Made by a program: the position numbers and the translations under genes
The notes under the pieces: model-generated
The model's input: only the letters and a program-made list of their open reading frames with translations
What the model was told of the DNA's origin: nothing
Database searches by the model: none
In this document: positions 1 to 10,049 of the stretch, piece after piece
Numbering within the stretch: the stretch's first letter is position 1
Layout: each line of letters begins with the position of its first letter
Assembly (NCBI GenBank): GCA_902779765.1
Contig: CACZCQ010000004.1
Location: 95,250-159,249, forward strand
Source: an uncultured Bacteroidia bacterium
Lineage (GTDB): Bacteria > Bacteroidota > Bacteroidia > Bacteroidales > UBA932
Length of the DNA stretch: 64,000 nucleotides
Reading direction: 5' to 3'

Positions 1-312
1 CTCCTTGGAATAGAAGACCCTCATATCCAGGAACTTCTATGTGACCTTACGATAAAGGAAGGACTCTCCGTACGGGATCTGGAAGCCAGGGTGCGCAAGC
101 TTGGAGAAGACGGATGGAAGGCTCAGGCCACCCCCAGGCAGCAGGATCTTCCGGAGGATTATTACCGTATCCTCGAGCGCATCGGCAAGTTTTTTGATAA
201 CAGCATCAGTCTGAAACGCTCCGCTTCCGGTAAAGGGACAATGACCATCAGGTTCAACTCCGACGAAGAAGTTAGCAAGTTCCTCAAGGCACTTGAGGAT
301 TCCGGTATCTGA
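1..312 (+). CDS. parB: ParB chromosome-partitioning protein, C-terminal fragment
   Basis: The window opens inside this gene; the frame is open from base 1 and ends at TGA 310-312, giving the last 103 residues. The stretch GLSVRDLEARVRKLG at the end of the DNA-binding core is typical of ParB, followed by a low-complexity linker and a compact C-terminal dimerisation domain (about residues 45-103 here). ParB binds parS sites near the origin and, with ParA, segregates chromosomes; it acts as a CTP-dependent clamp. Followed after 8 nt by a DUF5683 gene and then a lytic transglycosylase, an order I associate with parB loci in Bacteroidetes. The CTP-binding N-terminal domain lies outside the window, so its integrity cannot be judged. 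Confidence 0.88.
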   Translation, partial: LLGIEDPHIQELLCDLTIKEGLSVRDLEARVRKLGEDGWKAQATPRQQDLPEDYYRILERIGKFFDNSISLKRSASGKGTMTIRFNSDEEVSKFLKALEDSGI

Positions 313-320
313 TTTAAGTA

Positions 321-1310
321 ATGAAGCACCTGGTTCAAAGGATATTTCTGATTCTGGCCTTCACGGCCGCTTTTTCCACTGGCTTGAGAGCCCAGTTCAA
401 GGAAGAAGCGTTCAACCAGAGCTACAACAACCAGGCTGATTCACTTGCATCCAGGGATTCCGTCGACCAGATGTGGTCTTTCAAGGAATTCTTCCACGGA
501 GTGGCAAAACACGACAGCACCCTGAAGATTGGCTCGATGTTCGCCGGTTCGACGGTGTTCGTCGGTGCGGAACAGTTCTACAACAGGCAATACTGGAAAC
601 TTCCCATCATCTATGGCGGCCTCGGAGCCACCTTGGGGATGGGGTTCAAGTACAACCATCAGTACAAGGTCTCCAAGAGTGCTTATGAAGCCGCGCTTGA
701 AGCCGATCCGGAGACCACGTTGACTCCGGATGAGGATGCGAAACGCATGGCCACCTACATGTTCGCCGGAGCCGGCCTCATTTACTGGGGTTCGCTGATG
801 GACGGTATAGTCAACTACAAGAAAGACATAAAGGGACAGGCCGGAAAGGCCACCATATACTCCATCCTTCTGCCCGGTCTCGGCCAGGCATACAACGGCG
901 AGTATTGGAAAATCCCCATATACTGGGGAGCCATGGTGGGATCGTACCACTACTGGGCTACCAACAATACCAATTACAAGAGATACAAGAGGATACACAA
1001 TGAAGCCACGGCCGAGGACAGCACTTACGAAGGCTTGATACCGGCCGAAAGGGCACTGTATTACCGTAATGTGTTCAGGCGGTTCAGGGACTATTCCATG
1101 GTCGCGCTGATAGGCAGTTATCTGTTGCAGGTCATCGATGCCAACGTCTTCGCATATATGCAGGACTTCGAAGTCAGCAGCGACCTCAGCATGAAGGTAT
1201 CGCCCACCATAATCACTACGGATAACCAATATGCCCTGTCCACTCCCGGAACCGGCTATGGGTTGACGGGAAACAACGCATTCGGCTTCAAGATCGGGCT
1301 TACATTTTAA
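321..1310 (+). CDS. DUF5683 domain secreted/envelope protein
   Basis: 329 aa. Residues 1-25 form a signal peptide (MKHLVQRIFLILAF then a small-residue stretch, LRAQ cleavage). The rest contains two similar blocks built around YNxQYWKxPIIYGG (about 90-105) and YNGEYWKIPIYWG (about 190-205), each followed by a hydrophobic segment, the internal repeat expected of DUF5683. Function is unknown; the family occurs in Bacteroidetes next to parB and murein hydrolases. It starts 8 nt after parB and ends 14 nt before the LysM lytic transglycosylase, so the three are probably co-transcribed. An envelope role is inferred only from the signal peptide and neighbours. Confidence 0.85.
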   Translation: MKHLVQRIFLILAFTAAFSTGLRAQFKEEAFNQSYNNQADSLASRDSVDQMWSFKEFFHGVAKHDSTLKIGSMFAGSTVFVGAEQFYNRQYWKLPIIYGGLGATLGMGFKYNHQYKVSKSAYEAALEADPETTLTPDEDAKRMATYMFAGAGLIYWGSLMDGIVNYKKDIKGQAGKATIYSILLPGLGQAYNGEYWKIPIYWGAMVGSYHYWATNNTNYKRYKRIHNEATAEDSTYEGLIPAERALYYRNVFRRFRDYSMVALIGSYLLQVIDANVFAYMQDFEVSSDLSMKVSPTIITTDNQYALSTPGTGYGLTGNNAFGFKIGLTF

Positions 1311-1324
1311 TACTCAGTCAACGG

Positions 1325-2971
1325 ATGAACAGGAAAAACCTCATAAAGATAGTTCTGATAACGGCACTGATGACTTTCCTTCCGGTAACAGGAAGTGCCC
1401 AGGTGCTGATCAGAGGCAAGCTCAAAAAGGAAAACGACAGCCTCAAAGTGCAGATAGACTCCCTGAAGAAGGCGATAGAGGAACTCCGCCAGGACATACT
1501 CCTGAAGGACAGCATCGCCAACGAGATGCTCGACATCTATGAGGAGAATGAGGACAAGAGCGCTGCCGGACTCAATCCGCAGGACTACAGCCCCGAGGTT
1601 ACGGACAGCCTTCTCAACCTTTGGTACCTGCACAGGCAGGTCAACGAGGACAACAGCGCGGAAGGCTACGACATGGATTCGATCCATTTCTCATCAAACG
1701 TATCCGATGCCGTGATGATGGAAAGGCTGAAGAACATGAATTCCTTCATCACCCTCCCCTATAACGAGACGGTCAGGAACTACATGGTCCTGTATTCCGA
1801 GAAGATGCCCACCAAGATGAGCAACATCCTCGGACTCTGCCAGTACTACATGCCCATATTCGAAGAAGTCTTCAACCAGTACAATCTTCCGGACGAACTG
1901 AAATATGTGGCCATAATCGAGTCGGCGCTCAATCCTGTGGCCGTTTCCAGGGCTGGTGCAAAGGGAATGTGGCAGTTCATGACTAACACCGCGAAGAGTT
2001 ACGGCCTCGAGATCAATTCCTTCGTGGATGAGAGGCTGGACCCTTTCAAGGCATCCGACGCAGCTGCCCGCTACCTCGAAGACTCTTACCGTATATTCGG
2101 GGACTGGAACCTGGCGATATCCTCATACAACTGCGGCCCGGGCAATGTGAACAAGGCCATCCGCAGGAGCGGACGGAGGGACTTCTGGTCCGTTTATGAA
2201 TTCCTACCGCGCGAGACCAGAGGCTATGTCCCTGCTTTCGTAGGTGCCATGTACGCCATCAAGTACAGCAAGGAATACGGAATCACTCCGAATTCCGTGC
2301 AGATGCCAGCCCAGGTGGACACCTTCCAGATCCGCAAGAACCTCCATTTCGAGCAGATCAGCGATTTGGTCGGCATACCCGTGAGCGAACTCAAGGAACT
2401 CAACCCTCAGTACATCAAGGACGTGATCCCCGGCAACACGAAGCCTTACATCCTTCGTCTGCCATACAATTACTCCAGCGCTTTCATCGCCAACGAGGAT
2501 TCGATCTATACCCACAGGGCGGCCGAGCTCCTGAATCCCCAGACCCTGGTCAGCACCAAGCCCGCCAGTTCCGGCAGTTCAACCACAGGGACCAGGATAT
2601 CATACAAGGTCAGAAGCGGCGATTCCCTGGGCAAGATCGCTTCGAGGCATCATGTCACCGTGGCCCAGCTGAAGAGTTGGAACCATCTGAGGAGCAATAC
2701 AATACGTGTAGGACAGCGGCTCTATATCTACAAGAACGGAGGTCCCGCCGTCTCATCTTCGCAGACCTCTTCCTCCCAGGCTTCATCTTCCAATTCCGCG
2801 GCCTCCCAGGCTTCATCATCGGACGGATATGTCACCTACAAGGTCCGCAAGGGTGACACCCTTTTCAAGATAGCCAGGCAGCATGGAGTATCCGCCGACC
2901 AGATAATGAAGTACAACGGAATCGGCGAGAAGATCCGCGAAGGACAGACCCTCAAGATCCCGAAGAAATAG
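1325..2971 (+). CDS. mltD: LysM-containing lytic transglycosylase (MltD-like)
   Basis: 548 aa. An N-terminal export signal (about 1-26) is followed by a charged heptad-rich coiled-coil stretch (about 33-66), then an SLT transglycosylase domain (about 180-310) with the catalytic glutamate in AIIESALNPVAVS (E199) and the family motif GAKGMWQFM. Two LysM repeats follow (about 423-467 and 503-546), separated by a Ser/Gln-rich linker encoded by short imperfect DNA repeats near 2755-2820. It should cleave the glycan strands of peptidoglycan in the periplasm, producing 1,6-anhydromuramic ends, with LysM anchoring it to murein. Last gene of the parB-DUF5683-mltD run; its stop codon directly abuts the stop of the convergent gene at 2972. 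Confidence 0.93.
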   Translation: MNRKNLIKIVLITALMTFLPVTGSAQVLIRGKLKKENDSLKVQIDSLKKAIEELRQDILLKDSIANEMLDIYEENEDKSAAGLNPQDYSPEVTDSLLNLWYLHRQVNEDNSAEGYDMDSIHFSSNVSDAVMMERLKNMNSFITLPYNETVRNYMVLYSEKMPTKMSNILGLCQYYMPIFEEVFNQYNLPDELKYVAIIESALNPVAVSRAGAKGMWQFMTNTAKSYGLEINSFVDERLDPFKASDAAARYLEDSYRIFGDWNLAISSYNCGPGNVNKAIRRSGRRDFWSVYEFLPRETRGYVPAFVGAMYAIKYSKEYGITPNSVQMPAQVDTFQIRKNLHFEQISDLVGIPVSELKELNPQYIKDVIPGNTKPYILRLPYNYSSAFIANEDSIYTHRAAELLNPQTLVSTKPASSGSSTTGTRISYKVRSGDSLGKIASRHHVTVAQLKSWNHLRSNTIRVGQRLYIYKNGGPAVSSSQTSSSQASSSNSAASQASSSDGYVTYKVRKGDTLFKIARQHGVSADQIMKYNGIGEKIREGQTLKIPKK

Positions 2972-4738
2972 TCACAGCGTAAACATGACCTGAACCTTGG
3001 CCTCCATCCTCGCCGGCTTCGGTTCCGACATGAAAGGATATCTTACGGTCGAGACCCTGAAATAAGCTTTCAGGGTCTTAACCTTTTTGTTTCCGAACCT
3101 CAAACGGCCTCCTCCGACGGCGGACAGGCTGTATCCCCTGCCGTAATATGCGGGGACGTTGAAACTTCCGGGGGCATCCCTTTCATATGAGTATATCCGG
3201 TCATCCCAATTGTCCACGAAAAAGACTGTTCCCCTCAGGTATGCGGAATAACCGGAAGCCTTCCTTCCTAATTCAACGTATGTCAATCCGGCCAGGGAGC
3301 GGCACAGGAGTCCTTCCAGCCTGAACCTGGCCTTCCAGGCCTCTCCTTCAGATTCTCCGTATCTGGCCGAGATTCCCGTCCCGCACCAGTCGACGTCGAT
3401 CCTCGCTCCGGTCCGGTACTTCAGGTATTCCTCATAGGGACGGTATCTTTCCGTGATACGGAAGGTCATCAGGGTCGAGGAAGAAAGCTGGAACGGGAAC
3501 TTGAGGAAAAGCTTGCACTGCCTCCTGGAACTGTCGCTGTCCTTTACCGCTAGGTCCGCGGTCATCTGCATCCCGTACCTTTCCACACCCAGAGCGATCC
3601 CTTTCTCGTCCGAGTTCTTCGTCCAGCTCTTTACCGCTCCTGAATATTCAGGATCAAACCCGGACGGGTATCTGCGGATGACAGAGCTTATCCTCCAATC
3701 CTCTCCGACCGGGACCGAAACTCCTGCGACTGCTCCCAATCCCTTCCCGTGAAAGTCATATGCCGCTTCGCCGAAATAATCCCTCCCCTTCCTGTTCCAC
3801 CTGAAATCCGATGACAGTTTTCCTCGTTCCCGTACCCCGTATGCAGTCAGGGAAACCTGGCCGCTGTGCCCATACCAGCTCACGCTAGCACCGGGAAGAA
3901 TCTTGACGGAGTCATCCTTCCCCTCGCAGATGTTTCTCAGCCCGGGAAGCGACATGAAGGCCGTTACTGTCCAACGCCCGAAAGAAGCATCCGCCGCAAT
4001 GCCCCGGTGAGTACCCGTCCCCGACCATGAATATGACGGCGACAAGCCTGTCGGTCTCCGGCTGAAGGAAGATGATGAAGAAAAACCCGTCAGGGACAGC
4101 CCGCTCCATAGCGCCAGTCCCTGTCCGAAACGCAGGTTGTAGTCACCTATGACAACGGTTCCAGGGTACTTCCTGCCATTCAGGAATGCGTCCATCGACC
4201 AGGATATCCCGGGGCCTTTCAAGGCTGCCGACAATCCCGCCTTATCCCCTGCCAGGAATTTGTATTTGGTTCCATATCTGAAGTCTCCTCCCCTGATTCC
4301 GGCCATCGCCAGCAGTTCCTGGCTGCTCCTGGATGATTCTCCGGAAAGTGCCCCGGGTGGGGAATTGCTCCGCAGGGAAACGAAATGCTTCAATGCCGAG
4401 ACATACTCCGGGCTGAACCCCTCCACAGCCGCCAGTTCCGTGAAAGAAAGGACGTCCCCGTTTCTGGAACGATAGTCTTCCAGGCTGGCGACCTGGTATC
4501 TGCTCAGGAGACCGCTTGAAAGCAGGAGCCTGCGCCCGGCCAGATTGATTTCCAGGGGATGGGAGATGTAATGCATGAATCCCTCCACTTCCTGCTCATC
4601 CAACTCCTCTTCCGTGGAGGCCCCTACAACCGTCATGATCGCTTTGATCTGGCTATCGGTCTGGGCTGGGACAGGAATGGGCACGCAGGTCTCCAGGAGC
4701 AGCAGGACGGGAAGCAGTTTTGTGATGCAGTTCTTCAT
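2972..4738 (-). CDS. Helix-hairpin-helix domain protein with predicted outer-membrane barrel
   Basis: 588 aa. A signal peptide (about 1-25, ending VPAQ) precedes a ComEA-like helix-hairpin-helix region (about 55-120: NLAGRRLLLSSGLLSRYQ and LSFTELAAVEGFSPEYV). The remaining ~450 residues are rich in alternating aromatic/polar strands and Gly/Ser/Tyr turns and end MFTL with an amphipathic strand, consistent with a beta-barrel. Proteins with this architecture are common in Bacteroidetes, often annotated only as helix-hairpin-helix domain-containing. No function can be assigned; a DNA-uptake role would be speculation. Monocistronic on the minus strand. No clear TAnnTTTG element was found in the 133 bp upstream. 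Confidence 0.78.
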   Translation of the reverse strand: MKNCITKLLPVLLLLETCVPIPVPAQTDSQIKAIMTVVGASTEEELDEQEVEGFMHYISHPLEINLAGRRLLLSSGLLSRYQVASLEDYRSRNGDVLSFTELAAVEGFSPEYVSALKHFVSLRSNSPPGALSGESSRSSQELLAMAGIRGGDFRYGTKYKFLAGDKAGLSAALKGPGISWSMDAFLNGRKYPGTVVIGDYNLRFGQGLALWSGLSLTGFSSSSSFSRRPTGLSPSYSWSGTGTHRGIAADASFGRWTVTAFMSLPGLRNICEGKDDSVKILPGASVSWYGHSGQVSLTAYGVRERGKLSSDFRWNRKGRDYFGEAAYDFHGKGLGAVAGVSVPVGEDWRISSVIRRYPSGFDPEYSGAVKSWTKNSDEKGIALGVERYGMQMTADLAVKDSDSSRRQCKLFLKFPFQLSSSTLMTFRITERYRPYEEYLKYRTGARIDVDWCGTGISARYGESEGEAWKARFRLEGLLCRSLAGLTYVELGRKASGYSAYLRGTVFFVDNWDDRIYSYERDAPGSFNVPAYYGRGYSLSAVGGGRLRFGNKKVKTLKAYFRVSTVRYPFMSEPKPARMEAKVQVMFTL

Positions 4739-4817
4739 ATTCGATGGTTTAGATGCGGTAATATAACCATAAAAGGAACGGCGGGGCAGGATAATAAGAA
4801 AAACGAGGGGTGATTAT

Positions 4818-4848
4818 TTCTGTTTTTTTAAGGAATGTGCTATTTTTG
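4818..4848 (+). promoter_or_regulatory. Promoter of hpt-adk
   Basis: The -7 element TATTTTTG lies at 4841-4848. A weak -33 (TTCTG, 4818-4822) is 18 nt upstream. Predicted 5' UTR is about 18 nt. Confidence 0.6.
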
Positions 4849-4871
4849 TTATTATCAAACCAACAACTGCA

Positions 4872-5987
4872 ATGAGCAACGTCAGACTACACGACAAAAC
4901 CTTCCGTCCTTTCATCGAATATGACAAGATCGAAGAAGCCATCGACAGGGTGGCTGCAAGAATCAACGAAGACTATCAAGGCAGCAAGGATGCCCCGGTC
5001 CTGCTTTGCGTCCTGAACGGCTCCATCCTGTTCACCGCCGAACTGATGAAACGGCTCACATTCAAATGCGAGATCGTGTGCATCAAACTCACCTCCTATG
5101 TTGGGATAAAGTCCACAGGTGAAGTGAGGGACGTCATCGGAATGACAGGAAGCGTGGAGGGCAAGAGGGTCATAATCGTTGAAGACATCGTTGATTCCGG
5201 CCGTACCATCGAGAATCTCGTCAGGATCATGGAAGCCAACGGAGCGACCGAGACGAAGATCTGCACGATGCTCATGAAACCCGGATGCTACAAGCTCGAC
5301 AAGAAACTGGATTATGTCGCAATGGAGATTCCCGACGACTTCATAGTCGGATTCGGACTCGACTATGACGGTCTGGGCAGGAACATAAAGGATATTTACG
5401 TTTTGGACAGCGATATGAAATACTACATTCTATTCGGCCCTCCCGGTGCGGGCAAAGGCACCCAGGCCGCCGGCATGGCGGAAAGATTCAACCTCTGTCA
5501 CATCTCCACCGGTGACCTTCTCCGCGGCGAGATGGCAAAGGGCAGCGAACTGGGCCTCAAGGCCAAGGCCCTCATCGAGGCAGGTGAGCTTGTGCCTGAC
5601 GAGATCGTCGAAGGCATGATCGAGAACAAGTTCGACACTGTCAAGGATGTATCCGGATTCCTCCTCGACGGTTTCCCGCGCACTATCGCGCAGGCTGAGG
5701 CCCTTGACAGGATGCTCGCCAAGAAAGGCGAGAGTGTCTCCGGAGTCGTTTCCCTCATGATTCCCGACGAGATGATCAAGGAAAGGATCAAGCACAGGGC
5801 AGCTATCGAAGGCCGTGCCGACGACGCTTCCGACGAGACCATCTCCAACAGGATCAAGACCTACCACGACAAGACCGAGCCTCTTGTGGACTACTACAAG
5901 AAGGCTGGGGCTTACAACGAGATCGACGGCACAGGAACCATCGATGAGGTCCGTGACCGCATTGCCCTGCTGATGGAAAGGATCTAG
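4872..5987 (+). CDS. Fused hypoxanthine phosphoribosyltransferase-adenylate kinase
   Basis: 371 aa in one open frame. Residues 1-180 are a hypoxanthine phosphoribosyltransferase with the PRPP-binding loop VEDIVDSGRT (103-112). Residues 182-371 are an adenylate kinase with the P-loop GPPGAGKGT (189-197), DGFPRT in the NMP region and a short LID (RAAIEGRADD) without zinc cysteines. The second domain begins at an internal Met182 (ATG 5415) that would be a normal Adk start, so separate translation of Adk is possible. The first domain salvages hypoxanthine/guanine to IMP/GMP; the second balances AMP+ATP and ADP. No stop or frameshift separates them. The Na/Pi symporter gene follows after 12 nt. 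Confidence 0.93.
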   Translation: MSNVRLHDKTFRPFIEYDKIEEAIDRVAARINEDYQGSKDAPVLLCVLNGSILFTAELMKRLTFKCEIVCIKLTSYVGIKSTGEVRDVIGMTGSVEGKRVIIVEDIVDSGRTIENLVRIMEANGATETKICTMLMKPGCYKLDKKLDYVAMEIPDDFIVGFGLDYDGLGRNIKDIYVLDSDMKYYILFGPPGAGKGTQAAGMAERFNLCHISTGDLLRGEMAKGSELGLKAKALIEAGELVPDEIVEGMIENKFDTVKDVSGFLLDGFPRTIAQAEALDRMLAKKGESVSGVVSLMIPDEMIKERIKHRAAIEGRADDASDETISNRIKTYHDKTEPLVDYYKKAGAYNEIDGTGTIDEVRDRIALLMERI

Positions 5988-5999
5988 CCCCGGACAGAA

Positions 6000-7673
6000 A
6001 TGCTCATCGCGCTGAAATTACTTGGGTCGATAGCCCTGCTCATCTACGGAATGAAGGTGATGAGCGAGGCCCTTCAGAAGATGGCCGGCCCCCAGCTTCG
6101 CCACCTGCTCGGAAAGATGACCACCAACCGGTTTTCCGGGGTCACCACAGGAGCGCTCGTGACTGTTGCCGTCCAGTCTTCAGCAGCAACCACGGTAATG
6201 ACCGTGTCTTTCGTCAATGCGGCCTTGCTGACACTTGCCCAGGCGATTTCCGTCATCATGGGTGCCAATATCGGCACGACCATGTCTGCATGGATCATGT
6301 CCGCCGGCTTCTCTTTCAACATTACCAATCTGGTATGGCCAGCCTTCCTGATAGGCATCATACTCATCCAGACGGGTAAGCACCGTTACGTCGGAGATTT
6401 CCTCTTCGGCCTTTCCTTCCTGCTCTTCGCTCTCGGAATGCTGAAGGCGACCGGCATCGAGATGGACCTGGCCAATAAACCGGCGGTGGTCAATTTCTTC
6501 TCGTCATTCGATTCCGGGAGTTACTGGACGATCCTGCTTTTCCTACTTATAGGATCGGTCCTGACCTGCATAGCGCAGTCATCCGCCGCACTGATGGCGA
6601 TCACCATGGTCCTGTGCACGACGGGCGCGATAACGATCTTCCAGGGTATCGCCCTTGTCATGGGAGAAAACATAGGTACGACCGTAACAGCCAACATGGC
6701 TGCCATGTCAGCCAATACCCAGGCCCGCAGGGCGGCTCTCGCCCACCTGCTTTTCAATGTCTTCGGTGTCATGTGGGTCCTGGTTGTCTTCTTCCCCTTC
6801 GTCAGGATGGTCTGCTCCCTTGTTGGCCTTGACACCACGGCTTCTACGCAGAGCACTGCCAAGCTGTCGTTCGCGCTGGCAATGTTCCATACCGCGTTCA
6901 ATGTGATCAACACGGCGCTCCTGATCGGATTCATACCCCAGATCGAAAAGATCGTATGCTCGATCATCAAGCCCAAGAAGGCCGAGGAAGATGAGGAATC
7001 CCGTCTGCAGTACATCAAGGGCGGTCTGATGAAGACCCCGGAAATATCAGTGCTGCAGGCACAGAAGGAGATCGAGGTGTTCGGAATGCGCATGGCCAGG
7101 ATGTTCGGAATGTTGAAGGACCTCTACAATGCCCATGATGATGACGCCACGTTCAAGTCTGTCTTCGACAGGATCGAGAAGTACGAGGGAATAAGCGACA
7201 ACATGGAGAACGAGATCGGTCACTATCTCAGCCAGGTAGGCGAAGCCCACCTGTCCGACGACACCAAGGACAAGATACGTTCGATGCTCCGCCAGATCGG
7301 CGAGCTCGAGAGCATTGGTGACAGTTGCTACAATCTCGCCAGGATCCAGAAAAGAGGGCGCGAGAACAAGACAGTCCTCACGAAGGAACAGGGAGAAAGC
7401 GCTGACAGGATGTTCACCCTGGTACAGGAAGCCATGTCCAGGATGAACATGATCCTCTCCGGCCGGAAGGAAGACTTTGACATTTCAGTCTCCGATGAGA
7501 TCGAGGCCAGGATCAATGCCGAAAGGGACCGCCTCAAGGTCAGCGGAGTCCAGGACATTGCATCATACGAAAGCTCCGCCCTGCTCATCGACCTCGCCAG
7601 CGAGTTCGAGAAGACCGGCGACTATGTGATGAACGTTGTCGAGGCCCGTCTGGGCGTGGACAGGAACAATTAA
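6000..7673 (+). CDS. Na+/phosphate symporter family protein with PhoU-like tail
   Basis: 557 aa. Two Na/Pi-cotransporter repeats lie in residues ~1-320, each with the QSSAATT / QSSAALM signature (about 59-65 and 192-198) and paired GANIGTT / GENIGTT motifs. The cytosolic C-terminal third (about 345-557) is helical and resembles PhoU. Predicted to move phosphate with sodium across the inner membrane; the PhoU-like domain probably regulates it. It starts 12 nt after hpt-adk, and the next gene starts 7 nt after it, so the three form one transcription unit. The link to nucleotide metabolism is plausible, the link to the glycosidase is not obvious. Confidence 0.9.
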   Translation: MLIALKLLGSIALLIYGMKVMSEALQKMAGPQLRHLLGKMTTNRFSGVTTGALVTVAVQSSAATTVMTVSFVNAALLTLAQAISVIMGANIGTTMSAWIMSAGFSFNITNLVWPAFLIGIILIQTGKHRYVGDFLFGLSFLLFALGMLKATGIEMDLANKPAVVNFFSSFDSGSYWTILLFLLIGSVLTCIAQSSAALMAITMVLCTTGAITIFQGIALVMGENIGTTVTANMAAMSANTQARRAALAHLLFNVFGVMWVLVVFFPFVRMVCSLVGLDTTASTQSTAKLSFALAMFHTAFNVINTALLIGFIPQIEKIVCSIIKPKKAEEDEESRLQYIKGGLMKTPEISVLQAQKEIEVFGMRMARMFGMLKDLYNAHDDDATFKSVFDRIEKYEGISDNMENEIGHYLSQVGEAHLSDDTKDKIRSMLRQIGELESIGDSCYNLARIQKRGRENKTVLTKEQGESADRMFTLVQEAMSRMNMILSGRKEDFDISVSDEIEARINAERDRLKVSGVQDIASYESSALLIDLASEFEKTGDYVMNVVEARLGVDRNN

Positions 7674-7680
7674 TACAATT

Positions 7681-10017
7681 ATGGTAAGACTTCTTCTGGC
7701 AGCCCTGTTGGGGATACTGTCCAATCCGGTATTCCCCGATACGCGCGAATCCTTGCAGGCAATGGTCGATCTCGGTTTGGAAAGGGCTGAAACACAGGCC
7801 CTTATCCTTGCCGATAATCTCAAGGAAAACAATGATGCCCTCCCGCGCACCTGGGAAGACGGCAAACTGAAGACTACCTCATATTCAGGATGGGTTTCTG
7901 GCTTCTTCCCCGGAGTACTGTGGATGCTTTACGAGCAGACCGGACGTAACGAGTTCCGGGAATATGCCGAAATGTACACCGCCAGGGTCGAGCCCGCAAA
8001 GAAACTGACCAATACCCACGACCTTGGATTCATGCTTATGTCCAGCTTCGGGCAGGGGTACAGGATCACGGGCGATCCGCACTACCTTGAGGTAATCCAT
8101 GAAGGGGCCGACAGCCTTCTCACCAGATGGAATCCTTCCCTGGGAGTCATGATGTCCTGGAACCCCAACGCAAGATGGAAATTCCCCGTCATCATAGACA
8201 ACATGATGAACCTCGAAATGCTTTGCTTCTGCAGCAAGGCCTTCGGGGACAGGCATTATGAAGAGATCGCCGGAAAGCACGCCAGGACCACGATCCTCAA
8301 CCACTTCAGGAAAGACGGATCGACCTGGCATGTGGTTTCGTACGACCCCGATAAGGGTGAGGTCCAGGTAAAGAACACCGCACAGGGCTATTCGGATGAC
8401 AGTGCCTGGTCGCGTGGACAGGCCTGGGGACTCTACGGGTATACCATGATGTACAGGGAAACCCTAGATCCGGCTTTCCTGGAGCAGGCCAGGATAATCG
8501 GCCGTTTCATAAAAAGCCATCCCAACCTGCCGGAAGACAAGGTACCCTGCTGGGATTTCAATGCTCCCGGAGCACCTGATACCCAGAGGGATGCTTCTTC
8601 CGCAGCTATCATGGCCTCGGCCTTCATCGAGCTTAGCCGGATCGATCCGAGTAACGAATCCGGGGAATGGCTAGACCTGGCCATCCGGCAGCTCAGGACC
8701 CTCAGCTCTCCCGAGTTCCTCGCCGGACCAGGAGAACAAGGAGGATTCCTGCTGAAACACAGTGTCGGCAGCCTGCCCGGCAAATCCGAGGTAGACGTTC
8801 CCCTCACGTACGCAGACTATTATTACATAGAAGCCCTTATCCGCCTGAAGGAGCTGCTTGCCCGTCCGGACGGGGCGGATGACAGGAGAAAATGGGTTGC
8901 ATCCCTGACCAGGATCGCAGAGCCGGTGCTGGTAAACCTTGCTGCGGGCACCTTGAAGGCGAACATGCCCTATGAGACTGTCAACAAGGATAAAAGCCAT
9001 CGCTATGTTTCCTATCTGGAAGCAGTAGGACGGACCATCTGCGGGATAGCTCCCTGGCTTGAACTCGGTCCTGATGATACGGAAGAAGGGAAACTGAGGG
9101 AACGCTTCATAAGACTGACGGTCGAAGGGCTCAGGAACGCGGTGGATCCTTCATCTCCCGACTACCTGACCTTCGGCGGAAAAGCCGGGCAACCCCTTGT
9201 TGATGCCGCTTTCCTGGCAGAGGGAGTCCTGAGGGCTCCGACACAGATATGGGGCAGGCTGGACGACAAGACCCGTAAACGGCTCATCGACGAATGGAAG
9301 CGGTCCAGGGAGATCAAGCCCGCGGAAAGCAACTGGCTGCTGTTCGCATCCACCGTGGAAGCCGCCCTGCTGGAATTCTCCGGTGAGTATGACAGGGAAC
9401 GTCTCTACTACGGTGTCAACCGATTCCGCAACGACTGGTATAAGGGTGATGCCTGGTACGGTGACGGTCAGGACTTGCATCTGGACTTCTACAACAGCCT
9501 CGTAATCCATCCTATGCTTACGGAGGTCCTGGGCATAATCGAGAAACACGGTCTTGAAGGAGCTGAATTCCTTTCTGTCCAGAAAAAGCGTCTCGGAAGG
9601 TTTGCCGCGGAACTTGAGCGTATGATCTCCCCTGAAGGCACATATCCTGTGATAGGCCGTTCCATTTCATACCGGTTCGGCTCATTCCATGCCCTCGCCG
9701 ACGCTGCCTGGCTCCATCTGCTTCCCCCGGACCTGAGTCCGGCACAGGTCAGATGCGCATTGACGGCTGTCATCGACAGGCAGCTTGCGGCGAAAGGGAC
9801 CTTCGATCCAGAGGGCTGGCTCAGGGTCGGATATTCAGGAAGGCAGGTGAATATGGGTGAAACCTATATCAATACCGGCAGCCTGTACCTTTGCACCACG
9901 GCATTCCTCCCCCTCGGTCTTCCTGCAGACGACCCGTTCTGGAGTGCGCCTGCCCGTGACTGGACTTCAAAGAAAGCCTGGAGCGGGATCGATGTCGGTT
10001 CAGACCATGCACTCTGA
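7681..10017 (+). CDS. GH88 unsaturated glycuronyl hydrolase fused to a DUF2264 domain
   Basis: 778 aa with an N-terminal signal peptide ([15 protein letters not shown]). ATG 7681 is chosen because an upstream in-frame start lies inside the preceding gene and would hide the signal. Residues ~25-400 are a glycoside hydrolase family 88/105-type (alpha/alpha)6 barrel: [36 protein letters not shown] and [16 protein letters not shown]. Family members remove unsaturated uronic acids left by polysaccharide lyases on pectin or glycosaminoglycan fragments. Residues ~405-778 are DUF2264 ([36 protein letters not shown]), also an alpha-barrel, function uncertain. Probably periplasmic. No lyase or SusC/D is adjacent, which is unusual for this enzyme type. 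Confidence 0.87.
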   Translation: MVRLLLAALLGILSNPVFPDTRESLQAMVDLGLERAETQALILADNLKENNDALPRTWEDGKLKTTSYSGWVSGFFPGVLWMLYEQTGRNEFREYAEMYTARVEPAKKLTNTHDLGFMLMSSFGQGYRITGDPHYLEVIHEGADSLLTRWNPSLGVMMSWNPNARWKFPVIIDNMMNLEMLCFCSKAFGDRHYEEIAGKHARTTILNHFRKDGSTWHVVSYDPDKGEVQVKNTAQGYSDDSAWSRGQAWGLYGYTMMYRETLDPAFLEQARIIGRFIKSHPNLPEDKVPCWDFNAPGAPDTQRDASSAAIMASAFIELSRIDPSNESGEWLDLAIRQLRTLSSPEFLAGPGEQGGFLLKHSVGSLPGKSEVDVPLTYADYYYIEALIRLKELLARPDGADDRRKWVASLTRIAEPVLVNLAAGTLKANMPYETVNKDKSHRYVSYLEAVGRTICGIAPWLELGPDDTEEGKLRERFIRLTVEGLRNAVDPSSPDYLTFGGKAGQPLVDAAFLAEGVLRAPTQIWGRLDDKTRKRLIDEWKRSREIKPAESNWLLFASTVEAALLEFSGEYDRERLYYGVNRFRNDWYKGDAWYGDGQDLHLDFYNSLVIHPMLTEVLGIIEKHGLEGAEFLSVQKKRLGRFAAELERMISPEGTYPVIGRSISYRFGSFHALADAAWLHLLPPDLSPAQVRCALTAVIDRQLAAKGTFDPEGWLRVGYSGRQVNMGETYINTGSLYLCTTAFLPLGLPADDPFWSAPARDWTSKKAWSGIDVGSDHAL

Positions 10018-10034
10018 TTCTGCAAAATAATACC

Positions 10035-10042
10035 TACCTTTG
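10035..10042 (+). promoter_or_regulatory. -7 promoter element of obgE
   Basis: TACCTTTG fits TAnnTTTG. Only 7 nt separate it from the obgE ATG, so the transcript would be leaderless or nearly so. No convincing -33 element was seen. Confidence 0.5.
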
Positions 10043-10049
10043 CGGTGCC

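Noticed and set aside
441-1229. 262-codon minus-strand ORF
   Set aside because: Antisense to the DUF5683 gene; it lacks motifs and arises from codon bias of the real gene.
2755-2820. Possible repeat array (CRISPR-like) in mltD
   Set aside because: The short repeats encode a Ser/Gln linker between LysM domains; there are no regular spacers.
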